A stretch of 64,000 nt of DNA from Pyrococcus kukulkanii (GCF_041647995.1 NZ_JARRIB010000002.1:350455-414454), one strand, 5' to 3'; positions 17,023 through 27,224 are shown, numbered from the stretch's first letter. The notes: generated by a model not told the origin, from the letters alone. Translations and numbers: made by a program.

Positions 17023-17952
17023 TCAGCCAATTACCCTTTCAAACACCCTCTTGAAGTTTTCGAATGTTATTCCCTCAACCTCCTTTTTGCTGAACCTCTC
17101 ATTTAGCAATTCTACTAACTTTGGAATCTTTGACTCGTTTTCAAAACCTTCAATGCTCTTTCCACTCCATCCTGGGAGATAATAGACAAAGTCAAATCCA
17201 AGCCCCACGTGCTTGTATCCCACAAGGTTCACCATGTACTCAATATGCTCGACGTACTTCTCTATCGTTGGCTTTTCCTTATCAACAAAGGCGGGAATTG
17301 CAACTGCCCCGATAACTCCATCTCTTTCAGCTATCGCCTTTATCTGTTCATCCGTCAAGTTTCTTGGGTTGTCGCACAGTGTTTTTGCGTTTGAGTGGGA
17401 TGCTATTACGGGAAAGCCAGTTACATCTAAGGTGTCCCAGAACCCTGCTTCATTTATATGGCTTAGATCAAGAATTATCCCCAATTCTTCAGCCTTACCA
17501 ACTACTTCAACACCGAAATTTGTGAGTCCCCCGTTGGTTCTCTCGAAAACACCATCCCCAATCTGGTTCCTCAGGCTCCACGTTAGAGTGAGAACCCTCA
17601 GTCCCAGGAAATAAAGTATTTCAAGAACATCTAAGCTCTCCACGGGTTCTCCTCCCTCGATTCCGAGCCAAAATGCTACTTTCCCTGCCTTAATGGCCTC
17701 TTCCATCTCCTTTACGTTCCCAACTATCTCAAATTTACTGCTTTCTTCAACATCTTTAGAAAGCCTGTTTATGGCTTCAAGGGTGTATCGAAGGATTATT
17801 GGCCTCTTTTCCGGCCTGCTCCATACGCTCATAACCCTTGCGGATATTCCATTAAAAAATTCGTCGAATTTTTCCTCGAGTACCCTTGTCTTTCCCTTTT
17901 CTCTCTCTTCGTAGACGTAGGTAGGCAAGTCTGAGTGTGCGTCGAATATCAT
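17023..17952 (-). CDS. Membrane dipeptidase family (M19) metallopeptidase
   Basis: A 309-residue TIM-barrel dipeptidase of the renal dipeptidase family. Zinc ligands are seen in FDAHSDLPTYV (HxD) and GIEGGEP (bridging Glu), then ILDLSHINEAGFW and PVIASHSNAKTLCDNPRNLT, and GLGFDFVYYLPG near the end. It hydrolyses dipeptides, including D-amino-acid types in some members. The start is placed at ATG 17952 because GGAGGTGG is correctly spaced there; a longer frame from 17982 lacks support. The methyltransferase gene follows 5 bases after the stop. Confidence 0.88.
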   Translation of the reverse strand: MIFDAHSDLPTYVYEEREKGKTRVLEEKFDEFFNGISARVMSVWSRPEKRPIILRYTLEAINRLSKDVEESSKFEIVGNVKEMEEAIKAGKVAFWLGIEGGEPVESLDVLEILYFLGLRVLTLTWSLRNQIGDGVFERTNGGLTNFGVEVVGKAEELGIILDLSHINEAGFWDTLDVTGFPVIASHSNAKTLCDNPRNLTDEQIKAIAERDGVIGAVAIPAFVDKEKPTIEKYVEHIEYMVNLVGYKHVGLGFDFVYYLPGWSGKSIEGFENESKIPKLVELLNERFSKKEVEGITFENFKRVFERVIG

Positions 17953-18053
17953 CTGACCACCTCCTTGAGATATATGTTTCAAAGTTTAATTCTCTTTCGA
18001 ACGGAAAAGAATAAGTATTCAGTGACGCTACTTATCTTAGGATGGTGATGATT

Positions 18054-18767
18054 ATGCAGTTATACTCTGAGAGAGTATCAACTGGTGTTAAGGGGTTAGA
18101 TGAACTAATAGAAGGTGGCTTAATCCCAGGGAGAGTTTATCTTGTAATTGGACCCCCGGGAAGTGGGAAAACTACCTTCGGGATGCAATTTCTTCTTGAA
18201 GGGGCAAAAAGAGGGGAGAAAACGGCATATATATCCTTAATTCATAAGCCAGAAGAGGTAGTTAAGGACATGGTTAGGTTTGACCCTTCAATATACGCTT
18301 ATGTGAATACCTGGAAGCTCATGCTATTCGATTTAGGCCCTATACTTTGGAGGGAGTCTACAAGGGTTCCAACTTGGAGGAGTGTGCTTTCAAGGATAAA
18401 GGAAATTGTTGAAGACGAAAAAGTAACCCGCTTGGTAATAGACCCACTAACGGCAATAGATTTTCCACAACAGGATCCCGTGGAAAAGAGGGTCGAGCTG
18501 GCAAAGTTCATTAGAGGACTTGAGGATCTTGGTGTTACCGCTTACCTAATAGCGGAAATGATAGATTTAGATAAGTACTCTGAAGAACACTATCTCGTTA
18601 GTGGAATAATAATGCTCCACTATTTCATGCATGAGGGGAGGATGATCCGAGCTATCCAGATATTTAAGATGAGGGGCATAAAACACGATCCCAACTTGAA
18701 GCTCCTTAAATTCACCGATAGGGGACTTGTAGTTTATAATAAATCTCCCTTCGAGGTCGAGGAGTAA
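18054..18767 (+). CDS. KaiC-family RecA-like ATPase
   Basis: An intact single-domain KaiC-like ATPase, about 237 residues. It opens YSERVSTGVKGLDELIEGG, has Walker A GPPGSGKTTF, and a Walker B-like strand VTRLVIDPLTAID. Unlike the P-loop-less relatives in this window it should bind ATP. Start codons crowd here (ATG 18042, GTG 18045, ATG 18048, ATG 18054); the last fits GGTGAT best. It overlaps the next gene (TAATG), and the three genes to 20967 form a unit, so it may regulate or support the GH57 enzyme; that link is inferred from position. Confidence 0.85.
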   Translation: MQLYSERVSTGVKGLDELIEGGLIPGRVYLVIGPPGSGKTTFGMQFLLEGAKRGEKTAYISLIHKPEEVVKDMVRFDPSIYAYVNTWKLMLFDLGPILWRESTRVPTWRSVLSRIKEIVEDEKVTRLVIDPLTAIDFPQQDPVEKRVELAKFIRGLEDLGVTAYLIAEMIDLDKYSEEHYLVSGIIMLHYFMHEGRMIRAIQIFKMRGIKHDPNLKLLKFTDRGLVVYNKSPFEVEE

Positions 18768-19174
18768 TGAAAGACGAGATTGAGGAGATATTAAGTGAAA
18801 AGAATATCATCAAAAGGGCCTATTTATTTGGTTTTTATGTAGGGCTTTATGGCCACGTCGACTGGGCAGGATGGGTAGCCGAGATACGCCGAGAACTATA
18901 CGCTGAGGCAAGGAAACTTGGAGTATACGAGGAGGTCAAATACGCTTATAAGGAAGGCAAGGAAGCAGGCAAAAAAGAGAGAGCCAGAAGGATACACTCG
19001 GGATTAATGAAGGAAGATAGCGAAAAGATGAAAGTTAAGCCCAGGAAAGTTAAAATATTACCAAAAACTACAGATGAAGTTCACGGGTTTCCAAAAAAGG
19101 AAGAAATGCCTAAGATATTAAGGGGATTTAAAGGGCTGAGCTTGCCCCGAATATTGACTAGGAGGGTTAAGTGA
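18767..19174 (+). CDS. Uncharacterised basic protein between KaiC and GH57 genes
   Basis: 135 residues, start codon overlapping the upstream stop by one base. The N-terminal half is helical with YLFGFYVGLYGHVDWAGWV; the middle is a charged helix (YKEGKEAGKKERARR); and the C-terminal 50 residues are Lys/Arg/Pro-rich and probably extended. No family is recognised. Its stop overlaps the following gene's start (TGATG), so the three proteins are made together. Confidence 0.7.
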   Translation: MKDEIEEILSEKNIIKRAYLFGFYVGLYGHVDWAGWVAEIRRELYAEARKLGVYEEVKYAYKEGKEAGKKERARRIHSGLMKEDSEKMKVKPRKVKILPKTTDEVHGFPKKEEMPKILRGFKGLSLPRILTRRVK

Positions 19175-20967
19175 TGTTCATGAAGTTCACGTACCATTTC
19201 CATGCTTATCAACCTAGCGATATAATATACGTTCACGACGGTTCTGGCTGGGATCCGATAAAGTACTCGGAAAGGCTTAGTCCAGTAGCGTTAGAGATAA
19301 GGGACGAGGAAGTCAAGGGGAGAAACTGGACTAGGGCAATGATTAAGGCATATGAGTACGTTGATGATACACTTAGAATGCTGGATGAAGGATCGGTAAG
19401 TGTTGACTTCGAACCCTTCACACTTTACATGGTTCTCAAGTATAAACCAAAGATATACGGAGAGATAACGGAAACACTGGAAACTCAGGTTGAACCTGTT
19501 GTAACAGTACCCTTTCATCCAATAATGCCTCACTTAGGCCATTTTGAGCAGGAGATCCTCGCAAGAGTTTCATTTGACTTCTACAAGCCCTTCATAGCTA
19601 GAAAGCAAGTAGTAGCTTTCTGGCTTCCAGAAAATGTAATAACTAAGGAGACTGCTAAGATCGTTACCGAGGCGACCGATAAAGACGTGGTATTCCTCCT
19701 AGACGAGAGACAATTCATAGGGATAAATATCCCGCAGGCAAGATTTTCCTGTAACAAATACCTGTGCAATGGAAAGAGCGCGTTCGTCTTTGGCAGGGTA
19801 CATTACATAAGTGATGCCTTTGCGTTCAACACCCTCGATATTGAGGGCTTAATACGGGCAGTAGCCGAAGGTTGCGTTGATGTATTCAAGGAGAAGGAGG
19901 GGATAGAGTACCTAGTCTTCCTGTCAAGTGACCTTGAGAGTTTAGTTGCTAATCCAGAACAATTAGACAAGTTCCTGGGCTGGATAGACGGGCTCAAGAA
20001 GAGGGGAATTGAAATAGTCAACGTTGCTGAATTCATAAGGAGGAAAACATCTGGAGAGTACAAATCCCTTCCAGGAGAGTGTAGTGAGAGCTTCAGGATA
20101 AACGTTAAGGACTACTCAAGCTGGAGTGACTATTTTGACCTAAGCGTGGACGGAAGAACGAGTGACATGAGATGGACCGGTGTAAGGAGAGAAGACAACG
20201 TTGTAATCAACAGATTGTATAGAGATAGAAAAGTTTCCCAACTCTGGAAGTATGCTTTCATGAAGCTCTTTAGAGAATTAAACAGAGCCATAAGGTTTGG
20301 GGTAATTGACATGCTGAGGGCTCGCGGAGTTGGGGATATGGAGGCGATAAAGGAGTTCCTGGTTAGGTATGCAAGGATCTTCTTCAGGGAGCACTACGAG
20401 TACTTTGAGCTCGATACGAGCGTTGACTACGTTATGGAGCCAATAAAGGATGTTGATCCCTCCCTGGCTTTGAAGCTTGGGAGAATCTACTACTTGATGC
20501 TCTTAGCGAACCACTCCTGCCCAAGGTTCTGGGAGAATATAGATACTAGGGTTACCTTTGAAAACGTTGCTGTGATAAGTAAAGCTCTCATCGAGCTAAT
20601 GGAGCTTTACCTCGAAGAGAATGAGGACAGGGCCAATTACATATTCCTGGAGTACATGAAACTATTGGCATTTCCCCAGCTGTACTATGACTATGACCTC
20701 TTCAGGATGAAAGGGTTAGAGGGCTGGGAGACTACTGAGAAAGCATGGTTCGAGTCGTTGAAGAGCGAAGTGCCAAATAGTAAGTACAATGTTGTCACGA
20801 GGGCCGCCCTGTACGTTGGGAAAAGAGATCTTCCCCAAGACATGAGGAGCGTCATAGACACCCTATATGACTTAGAGGAGGCAGTTCCAGACACCGGCCA
20901 CATCCCAGGGGAGATGCATGGAAAGTGGGAGAACAGGGAGTGGTGCGAGCACAGGGGGAAAGATTAA
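19174..20967 (+). CDS. GH57-family glycoside hydrolase-like protein
   Basis: About 597 residues in the GH57 fold. Conserved regions are visible: KFTYHFHAYQP (variant of HxHQP), VPFHPIMPHLGHFEQE, AFWLPENVI with Glu near residue 153 as the likely nucleophile, and LVFLSSDLESL with a candidate acid Asp. The C-terminal half is helical. GH57 members are alpha-amylases, branching enzymes or glucanotransferases; HAYQP is unusual and the activity cannot be named. The start is ATG 19174, overlapping the previous stop, with GGAGGG upstream; ATG 19180 is possible. Confidence 0.8.
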   Translation: MFMKFTYHFHAYQPSDIIYVHDGSGWDPIKYSERLSPVALEIRDEEVKGRNWTRAMIKAYEYVDDTLRMLDEGSVSVDFEPFTLYMVLKYKPKIYGEITETLETQVEPVVTVPFHPIMPHLGHFEQEILARVSFDFYKPFIARKQVVAFWLPENVITKETAKIVTEATDKDVVFLLDERQFIGINIPQARFSCNKYLCNGKSAFVFGRVHYISDAFAFNTLDIEGLIRAVAEGCVDVFKEKEGIEYLVFLSSDLESLVANPEQLDKFLGWIDGLKKRGIEIVNVAEFIRRKTSGEYKSLPGECSESFRINVKDYSSWSDYFDLSVDGRTSDMRWTGVRREDNVVINRLYRDRKVSQLWKYAFMKLFRELNRAIRFGVIDMLRARGVGDMEAIKEFLVRYARIFFREHYEYFELDTSVDYVMEPIKDVDPSLALKLGRIYYLMLLANHSCPRFWENIDTRVTFENVAVISKALIELMELYLEENEDRANYIFLEYMKLLAFPQLYYDYDLFRMKGLEGWETTEKAWFESLKSEVPNSKYNVVTRAALYVGKRDLPQDMRSVIDTLYDLEEAVPDTGHIPGEMHGKWENREWCEHRGKD

Positions 20968-21092
20968 CTTTATTTAAACAATATTGTTAAAATTGCCAAC
21001 AGTAATTTTTATCTTGTTTTTATTGTTATCCTTCTGGTGGTATATATGAGAGAGGATATAATGTTCTGATACCGGTAATAGTAATTGCAATA

Positions 21093-22079
21093 ATGGCCAT
21101 TATCTCATGGATAGTCTACTATAAAACTATCCTCCCAAGAACGGATAATGTCTTGAAAGCGACAAGAGGCTTAACGTTTGTCTTAGCAGCACTATCTCTT
21201 GCTGCAATTCTTGTCATAGCAATATTCTCGGGAGCTAGCCTTTGGTTACTGTTGATACTCTTGGTAATCTTTGCAATCCAGTACTTAATATATCCAATTA
21301 TTTTTGTCTTCGGATTGGAGAAAGTTTCCGTAGAAAGTATAGGGAGGGAAGACCTAGCTAAATTTGCAAACGATCTTGCTAGGTCTCGGAGGTTTAACAG
21401 GAGGATAGATGTTTACGTTGCTGACATTGGTGCCCCAAATGCGTTTGCCGTCTCAAATATACTAAAGAACGTGGTAGTAATTGACAAAAGGTTATTGAGT
21501 ATACTCGATGAAAACGAGTTAAGAGCTGTTATTGCCCATGAAGTGGGACATATAGTGCATTTTGATAATGGATTTACAATGGGATTAAGTTTGCTCCCAT
21601 ATCTCCTCCAAGTACTTGGATATAGCTTACTAATTGGAGCCATTCTTTACGCACAATCCCCAACACCTTCCCGCGATGAAAAGGGTGCTCTTGCAAAAGT
21701 AGTAGGAGTAGTATGGATGTTCTTAGCCGCACTATTCCTACTAGTTCTTGGATCTCTTGTAATGATACCAGTCTTGGCATTTGGAAGAGTCAGAGAGCAC
21801 CTTGCGGATCTCGTTGCTATCGATTCCCTAAAAGATAACTACATCACAAGCGTGTTACTTAAAATAGAGCAATATTATGAAAACATGGCAAGAAAGAAAT
21901 CCGTTCTTGGATTTGGGAGACCAAGCTTAAGAGCGATGCTTTACATTGTGCCTGGGTTCGCCGACGGATATATGTTAAATATAAATGTCTTGGATGTACT
22001 AAAAACTGTATTCTCGACGCATCCATCAACCCCAGCAAGGGCCTATGTATGCCTACGGAGGCTACAAGAAATTAGATAG
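21093..22079 (+). CDS. htpX: HtpX-like M48 membrane metalloprotease (5' end possibly frameshifted)
   Basis: A 328-residue zinc protease of the membrane with the catalytic AVIAHEVGHIVHFD (HExxH) and the downstream EHLADLVAIDSLKD (third ligand Glu region). Hydrophobic segments lie before and after the site. It probably degrades misfolded membrane proteins. ATG 21093 lacks a ribosome site. The better start is ATG 21046 (GGTGG upstream; MREDIMF), but that frame meets TGA at 21067-21069; one extra base near 21065 would join it to LIPVIVIAIMAII and give a complete first membrane helix. A sequencing error or a recent mutation at the 5' end is therefore suspected. Confidence 0.85.
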   Translation: MAIISWIVYYKTILPRTDNVLKATRGLTFVLAALSLAAILVIAIFSGASLWLLLILLVIFAIQYLIYPIIFVFGLEKVSVESIGREDLAKFANDLARSRRFNRRIDVYVADIGAPNAFAVSNILKNVVVIDKRLLSILDENELRAVIAHEVGHIVHFDNGFTMGLSLLPYLLQVLGYSLLIGAILYAQSPTPSRDEKGALAKVVGVVWMFLAALFLLVLGSLVMIPVLAFGRVREHLADLVAIDSLKDNYITSVLLKIEQYYENMARKKSVLGFGRPSLRAMLYIVPGFADGYMLNINVLDVLKTVFSTHPSTPARAYVCLRRLQEIR

Positions 22080-22110
22080 CTCCCATTCCCTCTACAAAAA
22101 ATTTTGAAGT

Positions 22111-23427
22111 TCAGGGGACTAGCCTCCTCCTGTCCCTGGGGAACAGTATGACCTCCCTAATATTTCCAATGTCAAGCATCCTCATTATCAGCCTCTCGGC
22201 TCCAAGTCCAAAACCTCCATGGGGTGGCATTCCGTACCTGAAAGCTTTTAGGTAGAACTCGAAGCTCTCTGGGTTTAATCCTTTCTCCTTTATTTGCTCC
22301 ACCAATATGTCGTGCCTGTGCTCCCTCTGCCCTCCGGAACTTATCTCAATGCCCCTGTACTCTAGATCGAAGGCCCTACAGATCTCTGGCTTATCATCGT
22401 ACTTCATTATGTAGAAAGGCTTGGCCTCGCTTGGGTACCTGTAGATGAAGTACAACTCTACTCCCTCGTTCTCCTTCATGTACTTGCCTAACAACTTCTC
22501 CCCCTCGGTATCTATATCCTCACCCCAAGGGATCTCCTTGCCCAAATCAGCCAAAATCTCGAGGGCCTTATCGTACGTTATCCTGGGGAAGGGTTGCCTT
22601 GGCTCCTCAAGCTCGAACTCTAAAATTTTAAGCTCCTTCCCGTTGTTCTCTCTCACGTACTTGATCGTGTAAACGACTAACCTCTCGAGGAGATCCATAA
22701 CTTCTTCCTCGTTCTCTATGAAAGCCATCTCTGCATCTATGCTCCAGGCCTCATTTAAATGCCTCGTAGTGTTGTGCTCTTCAGCCCTAAAGATTGGGGC
22801 TATCTCAAAGACCTTATCAAGCCCGGTTGCCATCATCATCTGCTTGTAAAGTTGCGGTGATTGAGCGAGGAATGCATCGTTCTCGAAGTACCTCATTGGG
22901 AACAGCTCAGTTCCTCCCTCGGTTGCCGTGGCAATTATCTTTGGCGTGTGGATCTCTATGAAGCCCTCGTTGTAGAAGAACTCCCTCACGGCCCTAAACA
23001 CGTTCGATCTTATCTTGAATATCGCCATAACTTTCGGATTTCTCACGTCCATGAACCTGTTGTCTAGTCTAGTGTCAAGCTCAGCCTTGACCTTTCCCGT
23101 GGGATCGAGGGGGAGTGGGGTCTGGGCTCTGCTTATCACCTCGAACTTCTCTGGGATTACCTCAAAGCCAAGCTTTGCTTTGGGAGTGAAGTTAACTATG
23201 CCCTCAACGACCACTACATCTTCACTGTTGAGCTTGGGAATGAGCTTGAATATCTCCTGGGGAACCTTCTTCTTTGGAGCCGTTACCTGCACTATCCCTT
23301 CCCTGTCCCTTATCCAGACGAACTTTATCCCTCCCAGATCCTTAACCTCCTGAACCCAGCCGGCAACTTTAACCCTCTTCCCGTTGAGCTCCTTGGTTAT
23401 CTCGCTAGAATAGTGCGTCCTTAACAT
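22111..23427 (-). CDS. aspS: Aspartyl-tRNA synthetase
   Basis: 438 residues of an archaeal class IIb AspRS: an N-terminal OB anticodon domain ([16 protein letters not shown]), motif 2 with [16 protein letters not shown], the flipping-loop region [13 protein letters not shown], and motif 3 [12 protein letters not shown]. The Trp in [10 protein letters not shown] and the Lys-rich PKKKVPQ are features I associate with the discriminating archaeal form that charges only tRNA-Asp. ATG 23427 is followed by [10 protein letters not shown], the usual start. Confidence 0.96.
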   Translation of the reverse strand: MLRTHYSSEITKELNGKRVKVAGWVQEVKDLGGIKFVWIRDREGIVQVTAPKKKVPQEIFKLIPKLNSEDVVVVEGIVNFTPKAKLGFEVIPEKFEVISRAQTPLPLDPTGKVKAELDTRLDNRFMDVRNPKVMAIFKIRSNVFRAVREFFYNEGFIEIHTPKIIATATEGGTELFPMRYFENDAFLAQSPQLYKQMMMATGLDKVFEIAPIFRAEEHNTTRHLNEAWSIDAEMAFIENEEEVMDLLERLVVYTIKYVRENNGKELKILEFELEEPRQPFPRITYDKALEILADLGKEIPWGEDIDTEGEKLLGKYMKENEGVELYFIYRYPSEAKPFYIMKYDDKPEICRAFDLEYRGIEISSGGQREHRHDILVEQIKEKGLNPESFEFYLKAFRYGMPPHGGFGLGAERLIMRMLDIGNIREVILFPRDRRRLVP

Positions 23428-23484
23428 TTCAACCCCCGAGTGAAGAAAAATTAAGGGCTTTTAAATTTTTAGAAAAGAGGGAAA

Positions 23485-24726
23485 TCAGAAGAGCCACTGG
23501 TTCTCTATACACTCATCACACGGAGGCTTCTCTCCGGCGATTGCCTTGAACTTCTTGTAGATACACTCTGGCAAGCCGAGAGGACACCTGTCTGGGGTTA
23601 GTTCGGGTCTCACTTTTGTCGGATCAAGCTTGATCCTTATGTACGCCTCGTACTCTTCAACTTTCTTCCATGGGAGTATTTTTGCTCCATAGATCACAAG
23701 GTTGTCATAGATCTTTGCGTAGTCTCCCACAACTGCGTTTTCCTTGACTATGACGTTCTTCCCAACGACGACTCCCTCTCCCAGGATTGCATCTTTTAGC
23801 TCGGCCCTCTCTTTCACTATGTCGTTGCCAAGTAGTATTGACCTCTTAATGTAGGCCTTCTCCTCAACTATCGTGTTCGGGCCTATGTACGTGTAGGCTT
23901 TTATCTTGACCCCATGTCCTATCTTTGCGTTGTTATCGATGTACACTGGACCTTGAACCTCAACATCCTCAGGAATCTCCACGTTCTCCCCCAAGATGAG
24001 GTAGCCATTCTCCTTGGCAAGCTCGTCAAGGGCTATCTGATGAGCATAGAACAGATCGTCCGGAGTTCCAAGGTCAACCCAATAATATTCCTTTGGCATC
24101 TTGTATCCATAAACTAAGCCTTGGCTTACGAACTTTGGCAAAATCTCCCTCTCAAAGTAGATCTCTTTATTCTTTGGTATCTCCTTCAGAACATCCTTGT
24201 TGACCACGTAAATTCCTGCATCAACTAGGTTCGTCTTTGGTTTCCTGGGCTTCTCCTCGAACTCTATAATTTTGCCCTCTTCATCCGTGATAACAACACC
24301 GAACCTCTCTGGATCATACACTTTGGTTAGTGCAACTGTTATCAGCCCATCGTTCTTCTTGTGGGCCTCTATGAGTTCGGAGTAGTTGAAGTTCGTGAAC
24401 ACGTCACCATAGATAACCAAGAAGTCATCGCTCACGTAATCCTCAACGTTCTTCAAGGCTCCACCGGTTTCTAGAGGCATTGGGTCATTAACGAACTTAA
24501 TGTCCTTAGGATAGTCTTGCATCTTTTCCTGAATGAACTCCCTAATCTCGCCCCTCATATAGTGTACTGAAAGTATAACCTCGTCAATCTCGCTAACCTT
24601 CTCCAGGGCCTCAAGAATGTACTGAAGGTTAGGCTTCCCGAGGACGGGAACCATTGGCTTTGGTCTTGTTGATGAAATAGGCCTCAATCTAGTTCCAAAA
24701 CCTCCCGCAAGAATTACAGCTTTCAT
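23485..24726 (-). CDS. Sugar-1-phosphate nucleotidyltransferase with left-handed beta-helix
   Basis: 413 residues. The N-terminal nucleotidyltransferase carries KAVILAGGFGTRLRPISSTR with PKPMVPVLGKPNLQYI and the metal-binding YGDVFTN. Residues from about 250 form hexapeptide repeats (acetyltransferase-like beta-helix). It ends with a Cys-rich tail (CPLGLPECIYK, PPCDECIENQW) that may bind metal. Likely makes GDP-mannose or UDP/dTDP-glucose-type sugars; the exact sugar is not decided by sequence. A promoter region of about 220 bases separates it from the divergent wHTH gene. Confidence 0.85.
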   Translation of the reverse strand: MKAVILAGGFGTRLRPISSTRPKPMVPVLGKPNLQYILEALEKVSEIDEVILSVHYMRGEIREFIQEKMQDYPKDIKFVNDPMPLETGGALKNVEDYVSDDFLVIYGDVFTNFNYSELIEAHKKNDGLITVALTKVYDPERFGVVITDEEGKIIEFEEKPRKPKTNLVDAGIYVVNKDVLKEIPKNKEIYFEREILPKFVSQGLVYGYKMPKEYYWVDLGTPDDLFYAHQIALDELAKENGYLILGENVEIPEDVEVQGPVYIDNNAKIGHGVKIKAYTYIGPNTIVEEKAYIKRSILLGNDIVKERAELKDAILGEGVVVGKNVIVKENAVVGDYAKIYDNLVIYGAKILPWKKVEEYEAYIRIKLDPTKVRPELTPDRCPLGLPECIYKKFKAIAGEKPPCDECIENQWLF

Positions 24727-24948
24727 GTTATCACCGTCAAGATCTCAGATTTCACTTTTATAAAATTTTCACTTCATAAAGGTCAAGATTTTTCTCAAAA
24801 ACTCGTCATTTATAGTTAATCAGGGGGAAGTTTAGTGTCAACACTTTGAAGAATTTCCAAAATGTTAAACGTTATTATTTTATATGCTTATCAGCAGAAA
24901 TCCCAGGAATTAGAAAAGTAATTAAGGTTGTATTTTAATTATTGTATT

Positions 24949-25248
24949 ATGCTTGAGTACAAGAAATTCAAAGTCTCATTGGGGGATGAGAAAGTTAAAG
25001 TTGCAAAGAAGATACTCAAAAAGCTCATTGAGATTGCCGATTCTGAGCCGTACTGGAGAGTTGTTGAAGAAGCCCTTGGATTAAAGGAGAGGGAAGCTAA
25101 GGAGGTTCTCTTGTTCTTAGAAAGCATTGGAGAACTTACGATAAGAAGGGCAAAGAATGGGAGAAGACTCTACGTACTAACGCTTAGGGAGCGGAGGAGG
25201 AATCCCCAGACCTTGGATAAGTGGCTTGGGGTTAGCAAAACTGTTTAA
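24949..25248 (+). CDS. Small winged-helix-like DNA-binding protein
   Basis: About 99 residues with a predicted helix-turn-helix (LIEIADSEPYWRVVEEALGL, then REAKEVLLFLESIGELTIR) and a basic wing (RAKNGRRLYVLTLRERRR). No specific family is named. ATG 24949 (MLEYKKFKV) is preferred to an upstream alternative at 24928, which adds a poor hydrophobic tip. It sits 79 bases upstream of aor on the same strand and could regulate it; this is inference. Confidence 0.65.
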   Translation: MLEYKKFKVSLGDEKVKVAKKILKKLIEIADSEPYWRVVEEALGLKEREAKEVLLFLESIGELTIRRAKNGRRLYVLTLRERRRNPQTLDKWLGVSKTV

Positions 25249-25327
25249 CATGACAATTTTCCGGGACTTATTTTGTTTTCGCAAAATTTTATATGGATAA
25301 ATGTAAAGATAGTTCTCGGTGCTCTCT

Positions 25328-27151
25328 ATGTATGGGTATTGGGGCAAGATTCTAAGAGTAAACCTTTCTGATGGGACGATTAAGGAAGAGAAGTTCGACG
25401 AGAACTTTGCTAAGAAATGGCTTGGTACAAGGGGCTTTGGGATCTACTACCTTCTCAAGGAGATGGATCCAAAGGTTGACCCCTTCAGTCCAGAGAACAA
25501 GCTTATATTTGCAACGGGCCCGCTAACGGGAACTTCTGCTCCAACGGGCGGAAGGTACATGGTGATAACCAAGAGCCCCCTGACGGGATATATAGCGATG
25601 GCAAACTCGGGCGGCTATTTTGGTGCTGAGCTTAAGTTCGCAGGGTGGGATGCCATAATTGTTGAGGGGAAAGCAGACCACCCCGTGTATATTTACATTA
25701 ACGAAGAGAGCGTTGAAATTAGAGACGCCTCCCACCTCTGGGGCAAGCTCGTAAGCGAGACCGAGGAAAAGTTAAAGGAAGAAGTTGGGGACAAGAACGT
25801 TCAGATAGCCTCCATTGGACCGGCCGGAGAAAACAAAGTTAGGTTTGCAGCAGTGATGAACAATGGACACAGGGCCGCGGGAAGAGGTGGAGTTGGAGCG
25901 GTTATGGGAAGCAAGAATCTCAAGGCAATAGTAGTTAGGGGACACAAGAGGGTGGAGGTCGCTGACAAAGGGAAGTTCATGGAGGTAGTCAGGGAGAAGA
26001 TTGAAAAGCTCAAGAAGGATCCAGTTGCCGGTGGAGGGTTGCCGAAGTATGGAACCGCCGTTCTCGTGAACATAATTAACGAGAACGGACTCTACCCAAC
26101 GAGAAACTTCCAGACTGGAGTGTTCAAATATGCCTACGAGCAGAGCGGTGAGGCAATGGCCGCTAAATATCTAATCAAGAATAAGCCGTGCTTTGCCTGT
26201 CCAATAGGCTGTGGAAGGGTCAACAAGTTGCCAACCCTAGGAGTTACCGAGGGACCGGAGTACGAGAGCACTTGGGCCTTAGGTGCCAACCTTGGGATTA
26301 ATGATTTAGCTGCGATAATCGAAGCTAATCACTTCGCCGATGAGTACGGAATGGACACGATAAGCCTCGGTGGAACTTTAGCAACAGCGATGGAGCTCTA
26401 CGAGAGGGGCCTGCTCAAGCAAGAAGACATCGGAGGAGACAACGTTCCGCCCTTCAGGTTCGGCAACACTGAAGTGCTACACTACTGGATCCACAAGATA
26501 GCAACTAGGGAGGGCTTTGGCGATGTCCTTGCAGAGGGAGGCTACAGGTTGGCTGAAAAGTTCAATGGCCTCGAGTACTTCATGGGCGTTAAAAAGCAGG
26601 AACTTCCAGCCTATGACCCGAGAGGTGCCGAGGGTCACGGACTTGGTTACGCGACCAACAACAGGGGAGGCTGTCACATCAAGCAGTACATGATAAGCCC
26701 TGAGATCCTGGGTTACCCATACAAGATGGATCCGCACGACATAAGCGACGAGAAGGTTAAGATGGTCATCCTGTTCCAGGATCTTACGGCGTTAATTGAT
26801 GCTGCTGGCCTCTGTGTCTTCACAACGTTTGGACTTGGGGCTGATGACTACAGGGATCTCCTAAATGCAGCGCTAGGCTGGGACTTCTCAACCGAAGACT
26901 ACCTCAAGATAGGAGAGAGAATATGGAACGCCGAGAGATTGTTTAACCTTAAAGCTGGTCTTGATCCACTCAAGGAGGACACATTACCTAAGAGGCTCCT
27001 TGAAGAGCCAATGCCAGAGGGTCCACATAAGGGACACGTGGTTAGGCTCAAGGAGATGCTACCAAGGTACTACAAGTTCAGAGGATGGACAGAAGACGGA
27101 AGAATTCCAGAGGAGAAGCTTAAGGAGCTTGGGCTTGAGGAGTTCATGTGA
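25328..27151 (+). CDS. aor: Tungsten aldehyde:ferredoxin oxidoreductase
   Basis: 607 residues. It oxidises aldehydes from amino-acid or sugar breakdown and reduces ferredoxin, using a tungsten bis-pterin and a [4Fe-4S] cluster. Cluster ligands appear as C288, C291 and C295 in KPCFACPIGCGRVN and C496 in AAGLCVFTTFG; the pterin-binding NNGHRAAGRGGVGAVMGSKN and DPRGAEGHGLGYATN are present. ATG 25328 (MYGYWGKIL) follows GGTG at the right distance and matches the known AOR start; the upstream GTG is not needed. T-rich terminators follow before the CRISPR array. Confidence 0.96.
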   Translation: MYGYWGKILRVNLSDGTIKEEKFDENFAKKWLGTRGFGIYYLLKEMDPKVDPFSPENKLIFATGPLTGTSAPTGGRYMVITKSPLTGYIAMANSGGYFGAELKFAGWDAIIVEGKADHPVYIYINEESVEIRDASHLWGKLVSETEEKLKEEVGDKNVQIASIGPAGENKVRFAAVMNNGHRAAGRGGVGAVMGSKNLKAIVVRGHKRVEVADKGKFMEVVREKIEKLKKDPVAGGGLPKYGTAVLVNIINENGLYPTRNFQTGVFKYAYEQSGEAMAAKYLIKNKPCFACPIGCGRVNKLPTLGVTEGPEYESTWALGANLGINDLAAIIEANHFADEYGMDTISLGGTLATAMELYERGLLKQEDIGGDNVPPFRFGNTEVLHYWIHKIATREGFGDVLAEGGYRLAEKFNGLEYFMGVKKQELPAYDPRGAEGHGLGYATNNRGGCHIKQYMISPEILGYPYKMDPHDISDEKVKMVILFQDLTALIDAAGLCVFTTFGLGADDYRDLLNAALGWDFSTEDYLKIGERIWNAERLFNLKAGLDPLKEDTLPKRLLEEPMPEGPHKGHVVRLKEMLPRYYKFRGWTEDGRIPEEKLKELGLEEFM

Positions 27152-27224
27152 TCTCCTGTCTGTTCTTTTTTGGATTTTTATTTTAGCTCTTACTGGGGGC
27201 AATATTCTAGTTTTTGTTTTTAAG

